From JABJMC01 sp964459205 (GTDB taxonomy: Bacteria; Patescibacteriota; Gracilibacteria; UBA1369; UBA12473): a DNA stretch of 11,997 nucleotides. The stretch lies in NCBI GenBank assembly GCA_964459205.1, contig CAYWKJ010000036.1:1-11997 (forward strand), given 5' to 3'. Below are positions 6,062-11,997 of this stretch, piece by piece; the stretch's first letter is position 1; each line of letters opens with the position of its first letter. The notes beneath the pieces are model-generated. The model had not been told where the DNA came from. It ran no database searches and saw nothing but the letters and a program-made list of their open reading frames with translations. The position numbers and the translations under genes were made by a program.

Positions 6062-7345
6062 CTAGAATAGGGCCCCTTGTCCGCCATATTCTTTGAGCTC
6101 GTCTTCTTTAAATAACCGAATCACTCCAAACTCACCATCATATCCTGGCTGAACAATCACGCGCCCATCACGCATCCGCGCAATTGCTTCTCCAACCCGA
6201 TCATCTACAGCCATAATGTCCTCGATTGGGGCGTCTTTTAAAATGTGGAATTCTGATCCTAATTTTTCGAGTAAAGAAAAATAACTGCTCTGAACGCGCT
6301 TGCTAGCCACGCCCATTCCCACAATTTCCGACACAATCTCGATCAACGGAATAATATGCCAAAAGTCACGAGCTGAATCTGGTCGATCGCCCATTTTTCG
6401 GTCGGCTAACTTGTTTACGCGGTGCAAAACTCCGACGGTAATTTTTTTACCAGTTTGCGGAGAAACTCCATCGTGAGCCAGCGTCTCATCAGGTTCCAAA
6501 CACAATTTTTCGGCGCGAAGGCCGTCCGCATGATACTTACCTTCTTCTGGGAAAAACTCGATGGTCCCGCGCACCTTTTCATGATCGTGGCGCAAAGCAT
6601 GCAATACGGCCGGGTAGGTGCACTCCGTATCAAAAATCGTAGCTTCGCGCCCCAACTTTTGCGGCGAATGCGCATCTGAACTCGACACCAAAACATACTT
6701 ATCTAACTGCGATAGCCTCCAGTTCATCAAAGGATCCGACGACAAGCCAGTCTCCAGCGCACAGATGTGATCACTCAAATCCCCAAAACATTCCTCCACC
6801 GTATCAAACCCAGACTGCGACCCAAAAATCGCAAACCACGGCGTCCAAACATGAGCTGGAATAACCTGAATATCCGGCGAAATATCTAACAAAATCTTCA
6901 ACAATTCCTCACTGTCCAAGCCTAAAATCGGCCGTCCATCAGACTTCACGTTTCCACGCTTGTCCAACTCAATATTAATACGCGCGACAGTCTCTAAATT
7001 CGGCGCCAAAATCACTAAATGAACCTTTCGCACACGGTCATGACGTTTGTAAATCAAACTAACCTCGGTAGAACATAAAAACCGCACCTCACGCTGGCAC
7101 GCGCTCGGCACAATTACGTCAGAAGCCGCCTCACGAAATTCTGGGCGTAATTGGTAGACTCCGGTATCGACTTCTTCGAGTTGTTCCGTGAGTTCCTTAA
7201 ACCAGGTGGGGTGCGTAAAATCCGAAGTCGCCACCAAATCAATCCCTTTTAACTGGCACCACGCCTCAATATGCGGCAAATCTAAGCTCCGGCTACAGGC
7301 CCGCGAAAATCTAGAATGAATATGAAGGTCCGTGATTAAATTCAT
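6062..7345 (-). CDS. Endonuclease Q-family PHP-domain nuclease
   Basis: This 427-residue protein follows the TIGR00375/EndoQ pattern from end to end. PHP metal-binding motifs are intact: DLHIHS (6-11), SDFTHP (41-46), STEV with E94, H109 in VHLV, AHVW with H165, and SSDAHS with D224 and H226. The family signatures TIEFFPEEGKYH (261-272), TVGVLHRVNKLADR (303-316), ASKRV and QPGYDGEFG (399-407) follow. EndoQ cuts DNA 5' of deaminated bases (hypoxanthine, uracil) and at abasic sites. Between residues 272 and 306, where relatives carry a four-cysteine zinc ribbon, only C282 remains; the 'CPxCGK'-like part reads VSPQTGK (294-300), so this site has probably been lost. The gene lies between the ParB-like gene (33 bases upstream) and the helicase gene on the same strand, and has its own extended -10 promoter that would give an essentially leaderless mRNA. 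A role in repair of deaminated bases is likely. Confidence 0.85.
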   Translation of the reverse strand: MNLITDLHIHSRFSRACSRSLDLPHIEAWCQLKGIDLVATSDFTHPTWFKELTEQLEEVDTGVYQLRPEFREAASDVIVPSACQREVRFLCSTEVSLIYKRHDRVRKVHLVILAPNLETVARINIELDKRGNVKSDGRPILGLDSEELLKILLDISPDIQVIPAHVWTPWFAIFGSQSGFDTVEECFGDLSDHICALETGLSSDPLMNWRLSQLDKYVLVSSSDAHSPQKLGREATIFDTECTYPAVLHALRHDHEKVRGTIEFFPEEGKYHADGLRAEKLCLEPDETLAHDGVSPQTGKKITVGVLHRVNKLADRKMGDRPDSARDFWHIIPLIEIVSEIVGMGVASKRVQSSYFSLLEKLGSEFHILKDAPIEDIMAVDDRVGEAIARMRDGRVIVQPGYDGEFGVIRLFKEDELKEYGGQGALF

Positions 7346-7351
7346 GCTGGG

Positions 7352-7360
7352 AGTATAGCA
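7352..7360 (-). promoter_or_regulatory. Extended -10 promoter giving a near-leaderless PHP nuclease mRNA
   Basis: On the minus strand TGC TATACT (-10 box at 7352-7357) is followed by six bases and then the ATG at 7345. A start 6-7 bases after the box would coincide with the start codon. No -35 box is seen at 16-18 bases. The whole element lies in the 33-base gap after the ParB-like gene. Confidence 0.5.
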
Positions 7361-7378
7361 AACTTGCGCAATTTTTTG

Positions 7379-10300
7379 CTAGTTCGCTGGCCACGGGATT
7401 AGATCATCTGGCTGCAAATTTTTAACGCGACGGAAAACACAACGTCCATTTTTGTCCGCCACAATTACCAAAGTTTCATCATCCTTAATCACGCGAACAT
7501 CTGGCAATCCAAAAGATGTTTTTAGAATTTGGTCATAATCTTGATGAGACTGAGGGCGTCTATCATTTTTACCAGCACGTGCTGGTAATCGATAATCAGC
7601 TGGCTTACTAAACGCAACGTCAAACAATTTAACCGGACGATGCATAAACGGCATTAAGCTAGGATCACGACGTATGGAGCTAGGTGACAGTCTTGCCAGT
7701 GGCGCTACATCAAACTTATGGATAGCGTGATTTTGATCAAGGTCATTAGCGATTTCTAAGCCTTGATCTGCTGTCCAGGGCATAAACCTTGCCACGTAGC
7801 TTGGATCAGCCACAAAGGTGCGACCTCTTTGAGTTATCAATGGAGATCGCTGTGCTAATTGTTTACAATTAAAATCGCCTGTACCAAAAGGTTGGGTAGT
7901 ATGACCTTTGGGCCCAGCTAACAAAATTGATTTTAAAGCTGTTCTATCCATTCCTTCGATGCTTTGTCCTCGACAATACTGAGTAAATTCATCTTCCAGA
8001 AATCCTGCTTCTGGATAAGGTTCCGTGTATTCACTTTTGGGAACCATTCCAAAAACATGCCGCTCAAGATCATAAGACAAAACATAAGGTTCTTCGCTGC
8101 CTTCGTCATCTACAATGACCTCTTGAGTTGTGCCCAAACCTGCTTCAGACGCCCATGTATCACGAGCCTTTGCTGGTACTTTTCCAAGGGCTATGTTGAG
8201 TGCCTCTAGTTGTTCTAAATATGTATCACCATCAATTCTGCCTTCCGCTGGTTTAAGCGCGGTGAAGGCTGTTGCTGCGGCCGCTAAATTTTGCGCCAAT
8301 CTGACTGCAGTCATTGGCTCTAATGTGAAAGTGCCAGTTGACCGATCAAGCGTTACTAGATAATCATCTTCATCCAACTCTACCTCTGTTGGCTCGGTTG
8401 GGAATTCAATTTCTTCAAATAAGGCGTCCCATTGTTCGGGAGGAATAACTGTCAACGCTTCCTGTAAAGGATCAATTACACGACGTTGATATAATGCGAG
8501 TCTCGGACAACTCTCTTCTGGTTCAAAATTTTTCGCTTCTCTTGTAAAACTCGCTTTTGCGGCGGTTATGGCCTTTTGTTCATTCTGTCTTTGTTCGTCT
8601 GCCAAAGAAACTAAAGTAAAAGTATGAAGCCTATCCGCAAATTCTAAACGATAAGCAGTAATTGCTGCGCCATCAGGCATTCCTAAATTTACCTCACGCG
8701 CGGCACCGTCAAAGCCGGCTTCCCGTTTCCAGTCTCGACGGCCTTCTTCACCCATTTCTTCAAGCAATGTATTTAATCCCTCCATCTGTGGCGTAAATTC
8801 GGCCAGTGTACCGCCTTTAGTCAGTGCCTGATAAATCGCTACGGCCCGTGTTACTTGTTCCGTTCGGATTCTGGCTTCGCGTTCAGCGTCTACTTGTGCT
8901 TGGGTAAGTGCTGTAAATGCTTGCGCCTCTGCATCAAAGCTAACGTGAAACACATCATCTCCGACCATTACTTCAAATTGTTCATCAGGGATTCCTGGTC
9001 CAGCCTCTCGCCAGGCCGCAAATTCAGGGTCTTCCATATCTGATAAAGCTCCATTTAAGCTCTCCAAAAGAGGTGCCAGAGAGGCATCCAATGGAGTCGT
9101 TCGAGCAACTAAAAGATCCCTAAGATCTGCCGACGCTCCCGCAGCTCGACCTTCGGCCTCGCGCGCTGTTAACTCCCCCTGAGTCAAAACCAAAAGTTCA
9201 TGCTCATCAAAATCATACGCAATCGTTCGATCTTCTTCGCCTTCTACTTCTACCTCAATCATGTCGCCGCTAGGATCCAAGTCCCAATCCTCTGCCAACT
9301 GATCGCGGTCGGCTTGCTCCATGTGGCCTAAGGCGGTTCGTAGCTTGTCGCAGGTTGTACTAAATACATCTGGTTCTATTTCGCCATTCATTAGAGTAGT
9401 TAAATGTGTCTCAGCCTCCCCTCCCCAATCACGATCCTCCTCCTCAGCTGCTGGCTCTTCGGCTGGGACTGGTTCGAGATCCCCGGGCTCATGCTCATCT
9501 GCCGCTGCATCAAACGCACCCGTCACGACAGCTGCTTCTTCAAGAAGGGCGTCTACACTCGCCGACGATGTGGCTGGTGGTTCTTCTGGAATTGGCGCAA
9601 GGTCTTCGGCTTCGGCCACTGGTTTTGGCGCTGACGCCACTGGCTCTAGTTCAGGCGCGGCCGGCTCTGGCTCCGGCGCTGTTGGAGGCGCAGCCACAAC
9701 TGGCGCTTCAACTGGGGCGACTGGTGGATCCGACGCAGCAGATGCACCACCTCCTCCTCCATCACCCGCGCCATCATCATCTTTTTCTTCCTCAATCCCA
9801 ACAACACCAAGACTAACTGGAGCGCCATCGAGTAAATTTGCAATTCGCACGCGATCCATTCGGATTTCTTCGCCCCACACCGTAATAGATGCAGGCAAAA
9901 TCCATTTGTCTAATTTACGTTTAGAATGGGGATCTTTTTTATGCATAGCGCGAACCACAGCTCGCATTGGATCAGCTAATTGTACCATCCCAAGTTGACT
10001 TTCCTCCAGATGATAGAGGCGTGCATATTTAAGCTTTCCATTATCTCCAATTAAACCAGGAAAAGCAGTCTCCATAGTTTGTAAGAAAAACTTTCCACGC
10101 TGCATAAGCGCCCCATTTGTAGGAGGCTTGCGCGCATCACGTGGCAAAGTTAATCCGGATGTAAAATCTCCTTTCCGGAAACGATCTCCAGGCGCAATAT
10201 GAGCCAAAAAATAGCCTAATCCAGGGTTATCAAAAGAGTTAGGAGTGCTATTAGGATCAGGTAGAGCAGACTCCTCAAACAAGCACTCCCCATAAGTAGC

Positions 10301-11833
10301 TTCGATATCTGATGGGAGCAGGCGTAAGGTCGACACTTTTTCCGCTTCCTCATCCCCATCTTCTGCGCCCCGCGCAAATCCCTCTTTATGCTCCTTCCAG
10401 ATTAGACGATAAGTGTTAGTTTCCCCCAATCTTCCCCCTGCTCTAGGTTTTTCTCTTGGAATTGTTTGTAAGTGCAAATCTAGAGGAGCAAGATCATCTT
10501 CCAAAGATTTTAGATGACCAGTAACCGTCCCCAGCGCAACCCCCAAAGCATCAGCTATCTCTTGAGCACTTATAGTAGTAGCAGTTTTTTCATCAGAAGC
10601 CTTAGCCAGCTCTTGGACCATTCTAAAACGAGTATCTGTTCGATCGCTCAGGGCATCCTCGCATTCCACCACATAACCAAAGAAGTCGGTTCGTCCATCT
10701 ACCTTTGGCAAAGCTGGGATTTCATGGAATGCTCTTAGCATTTGATTAAATTCAGCTAATAAGCCTTCAGCTTTCTCAGATCTTGCTAAAAGCCTGGCCA
10801 ATGGGGTCCCCGGGCGGTTAATTAAAAAATCTAAAACATAACCTATTTCCTCGGGAGAAGCATCTTTCAATTTATCTAGGATTTTATTTATAGCCGCAAT
10901 CGCTGCCATAGTTTGCGAAGCCATTCCTTCCGCTTTAATAGGAGTTTCATCCATTTCTACCTCACCAAGTAGAGATTTAGCTGCCACAATCAGCCGAGCG
11001 TTAGAAACACAACCCATAGTAGCTTTCGGCAAACCTTCGATTTCATCAATACTGGTTATACCTAAAACAGTAAAAGCTAGGTCGGTTTGAGTGATTTGAT
11101 ATTCTGGGTCTAAATCTTCAACGCTTGCGACTCCAAATCTTTTTCTGAGTTCAGTCATTTTTGCCTTATGAATCGCCGCAATTTTATTGGCATGCCCTTC
11201 TTTGATTTTGCCCATTGCCAAAAGTTCACGTACAGCTGGATCTAAATCCAAAAATTTTAGATATCGATTAATCTTATAAAGAGTAATACCCATATCTTCC
11301 GCTACTCTCTCTTTGAGTTTTCCCGTTAGCCGTCGCGGGATACCGTATTCCTCGCTCAGAATATCCATACAGTGCAAAATTGCTTCAGCGTACTCGATCG
11401 GATTATGGTCTTCGCGCCCTAGGTTGGCGGCAAAGGATTGGAGAAAAAGAGAGTCATTAGTCTTGGCCCAACAGATAGTGGCTTTAATATGAGTATGACC
11501 TTTTGCGAGCGCACTACGCCAACGCCTTTCACCATCTAATATAGCGAACTCAAATTTTCCTTCGGGAGTCATAAAAGGGACGAGCTTAATTGGCTCGATT
11601 TGTCCCACTTTTTTTACGGTAGAGCTTAAACGGTGCATCCCCGCTTTATGAAATTTGTTTCGAGGCTGGTCCGGGTTCGGATGAATAAGTGGCTCATCCG
11701 AGCCAGGCTTAAAAAGCGGCACTGCATAATTTCGTTCTTCCATATGCTCAAACCGCGCGTAAGTCCCTCTTTCTTCAAAAACCTCTTCCCCCCAGCCTCC
11801 TTCTGCAACTTTTTCTTTGGTAAACTCTTCCAT
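7379..11833 (-). CDS. Giant ParB/Srx-domain DNA-binding protein with tandem repeats
   Basis: The protein has 1484 residues, about five times the length of a typical ParB. Residues 45-150 form a ParB N-terminal domain: PDQPR (54-58), GQIEPI (77-82), the CTP-binding motif GERRWRSA (101-108) and NLGREDHNPIEYA (137-149), equivalent to 'eNiqRxdLxPxEeA'. A KorB-like helix-turn-helix follows (about 175-205), and a second, winged-type HTH at 418-446 (ISAQEIADALGVALGTVTGHL). Residues 681-803 are a low-complexity acidic Pro/Ala/Glu/Gly linker. Residues 805-1275 hold five degenerate repeats. Segments near 540-600 and 1303-1362 resemble each other. The ParB core suggests a CTP-dependent DNA clamp; no ParA partner and no parS palindrome is in the window. 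ATG 11833 is the first start in this frame, but an upstream out-of-frame segment may be its true N-terminus. It heads the minus-strand run with the PHP nuclease and helicase. Confidence 0.8.
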   Translation of the reverse strand: MEEFTKEKVAEGGWGEEVFEERGTYARFEHMEERNYAVPLFKPGSDEPLIHPNPDQPRNKFHKAGMHRLSSTVKKVGQIEPIKLVPFMTPEGKFEFAILDGERRWRSALAKGHTHIKATICWAKTNDSLFLQSFAANLGREDHNPIEYAEAILHCMDILSEEYGIPRRLTGKLKERVAEDMGITLYKINRYLKFLDLDPAVRELLAMGKIKEGHANKIAAIHKAKMTELRKRFGVASVEDLDPEYQITQTDLAFTVLGITSIDEIEGLPKATMGCVSNARLIVAAKSLLGEVEMDETPIKAEGMASQTMAAIAAINKILDKLKDASPEEIGYVLDFLINRPGTPLARLLARSEKAEGLLAEFNQMLRAFHEIPALPKVDGRTDFFGYVVECEDALSDRTDTRFRMVQELAKASDEKTATTISAQEIADALGVALGTVTGHLKSLEDDLAPLDLHLQTIPREKPRAGGRLGETNTYRLIWKEHKEGFARGAEDGDEEAEKVSTLRLLPSDIEATYGECLFEESALPDPNSTPNSFDNPGLGYFLAHIAPGDRFRKGDFTSGLTLPRDARKPPTNGALMQRGKFFLQTMETAFPGLIGDNGKLKYARLYHLEESQLGMVQLADPMRAVVRAMHKKDPHSKRKLDKWILPASITVWGEEIRMDRVRIANLLDGAPVSLGVVGIEEEKDDDGAGDGGGGGASAASDPPVAPVEAPVVAAPPTAPEPEPAAPELEPVASAPKPVAEAEDLAPIPEEPPATSSASVDALLEEAAVVTGAFDAAADEHEPGDLEPVPAEEPAAEEEDRDWGGEAETHLTTLMNGEIEPDVFSTTCDKLRTALGHMEQADRDQLAEDWDLDPSGDMIEVEVEGEEDRTIAYDFDEHELLVLTQGELTAREAEGRAAGASADLRDLLVARTTPLDASLAPLLESLNGALSDMEDPEFAAWREAGPGIPDEQFEVMVGDDVFHVSFDAEAQAFTALTQAQVDAEREARIRTEQVTRAVAIYQALTKGGTLAEFTPQMEGLNTLLEEMGEEGRRDWKREAGFDGAAREVNLGMPDGAAITAYRLEFADRLHTFTLVSLADEQRQNEQKAITAAKASFTREAKNFEPEESCPRLALYQRRVIDPLQEALTVIPPEQWDALFEEIEFPTEPTEVELDEDDYLVTLDRSTGTFTLEPMTAVRLAQNLAAAATAFTALKPAEGRIDGDTYLEQLEALNIALGKVPAKARDTWASEAGLGTTQEVIVDDEGSEEPYVLSYDLERHVFGMVPKSEYTEPYPEAGFLEDEFTQYCRGQSIEGMDRTALKSILLAGPKGHTTQPFGTGDFNCKQLAQRSPLITQRGRTFVADPSYVARFMPWTADQGLEIANDLDQNHAIHKFDVAPLARLSPSSIRRDPSLMPFMHRPVKLFDVAFSKPADYRLPARAGKNDRRPQSHQDYDQILKTSFGLPDVRVIKDDETLVIVADKNGRCVFRRVKNLQPDDLIPWPAN
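8009..9421 (-). repeat. Five degenerate ~95-residue protein repeats in the ParB-like gene
   Basis: Each unit pairs a helix of the type 'LN.AL..M....r..W..EAG' with a strand pair 'y.vs.D.e.h.Ft.vt.ae', followed by a charged helix. Helix anchors begin at residues 829, 924, 1018, 1121 and 1209 (for example ESLNGALSDM, EGLNTLLEEM, EALNIALGKV). Strand anchors begin at 871, 962, 1061, 1158 and 1250 (for example FHVSFDAEAQAFTALT, YLVTLDRSTGTFTLEP, YVLSYDLERHVFGMVP). The DNA copies are too diverged to be nucleotide repeats, so the duplications look old and kept by selection on the protein. Confidence 0.65.
9425..9793 (-). other. Low-complexity acidic Pro/Ala/Glu linker in the ParB-like protein
   Basis: Residues 681-803 are built almost only from E, D, A, P, G, S and V, with DGGGGG and repeated EPEP/APEP-type blocks. 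This is an intrinsically disordered tether separating the DNA-binding half from the repeat half. The DNA is locally GC-rich and gives rise to long spurious frames on the other strand. Confidence 0.7.
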
Positions 11834-11969
11834 CGGAAAAGGCGGTAGTTTTTTGTAATTGCTTCACGTCTTCGGAAGCATTTTCATCAACTTGACCATC
11901 AGGACTACTTGCAGACGAAAATTCCTCTAGAGCTTGGTCATCCACCCCAGGCGCTTGTGCTTCGGTCAT
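11775..11969 (-). CDS. Out-of-frame N-terminal segment of the ParB-like protein, or small overlapping ORF
   Basis: A 64-codon frame starts with ATG at 11969 and overlaps the ParB-like gene by 59 bases. Its first 42 residues (MTEAQAPGVDDQALEEFSS onward) are acidic and read like a natural N-terminus. The last 20 or so (basic, KSCRRRLGGRGF) look like the ParB gene read in the wrong frame. The two frames differ by one base at a run of six A on the minus strand (11849-11854). With five A, the sequence would read through as one protein, with QKLPPFP joining directly to MEEFTKEKV. This may be a sequencing or assembly error, a real mutation or programmed frameshifting; alternatively it is a small translationally coupled ORF. 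No Shine-Dalgarno sequence precedes ATG 11969; the leader is A-rich. Confidence 0.45.
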   Translation of the reverse strand: MTEAQAPGVDDQALEEFSSASSPDGQVDENASEDVKQLQKTTAFSDGRVYQRKSCRRRLGGRGF

Positions 11970-11997
11970 AATGATTTTTTTAAGTTCTTTTCTTTAT

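Noticed and set aside
7358..7381. Terminator after the ParB-like gene
   Set aside because: TTGCGCAA is an 8-base palindrome without a loop, and the run of six T is on the plus strand, the wrong orientation for the minus-strand gene.
8943..8952. parS half-site ACGTGAAACA
   Set aside because: It matches the right half of the parS palindrome, but the left half is absent and it lies inside the coding sequence; chance is the simpler reading.
9321..9998. 225-codon plus-strand frame rich in Ser, Gly and Ala
   Set aside because: It is the antisense of the Pro/Ala/Glu linker of the ParB-like gene; its composition follows from the opposite strand's codons and it has no recognisable domain.
11868..11886. 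Inverted repeat GCTTC...GAAGC as an operator
   Set aside because: It has only five matching bases per arm and lies inside the probable N-terminal coding segment of the ParB-like protein.

Overview
The window is gene-dense, moderately AT-rich bacterial DNA with almost everything on the minus strand. Only a transporter fragment at the left edge and a small membrane protein are on the plus strand. No tRNA, rRNA or CRISPR array was seen. The best guess at the source is an uncultured bacterium of the Patescibacteria/CPR type: compact gene spacing, several proteins only loosely related to their families, start codons without Shine-Dalgarno sequences, very short or absent leaders, and the standard stop codons. 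This assignment is inference; no phylogenetic marker gene is present.

Left part (1-2750). The C-terminal part of a LysE/RhtB-type exporter meets, tail to tail with a 12-base overlap, a minus-strand HExxH zinc-peptidase-like gene that has its own near-consensus promoter. Next comes a minus-strand two-gene unit: an InsA-like zinc-finger/helix-turn-helix protein, then a strongly diverged relative of the SAM hydroxide adenosyltransferase (SAM hydrolase) family. The unit is preceded by a good promoter and a leader of about 165 nt. The leader contains a palindromic hairpin, a second stem, and a GNRA-capped terminator hairpin with seven U. The first and last hairpins can also pair with each other over 13 bp, so the leader looks like an attenuator or riboswitch, or else a terminated small RNA.

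Middle part (2750-6060). A DUF4234-like membrane protein converges on an unrecognised protein whose reading frame continues upstream of any ordinary start codon, towards a strong promoter. Beside it lies a compact UvrD/PcrA-type helicase with all SF1A motifs. Upstream of the helicase is a 110-nt imperfect stem-loop of unknown function.

Right part (6060-11997). An endonuclease Q-type PHP nuclease has the metal-binding residues intact but appears to have lost most cysteines of its zinc ribbon. Upstream lies a 1484-residue protein with a ParB/Srx CTP-binding domain and KorB-like HTH at its N-terminus, a second HTH, an acidic Pro/Ala/Glu linker, five tandem repeats of about 95 residues, and a C-terminal module resembling one in the middle of the protein. 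Its true N-terminus may lie 45 codons upstream in another frame, separated by a one-base shift at a run of six A. The PHP nuclease and the helicase plausibly act together in repair of deaminated DNA, with the ParB-like protein acting on DNA as a clamp or adaptor; this link rests on proximity only.
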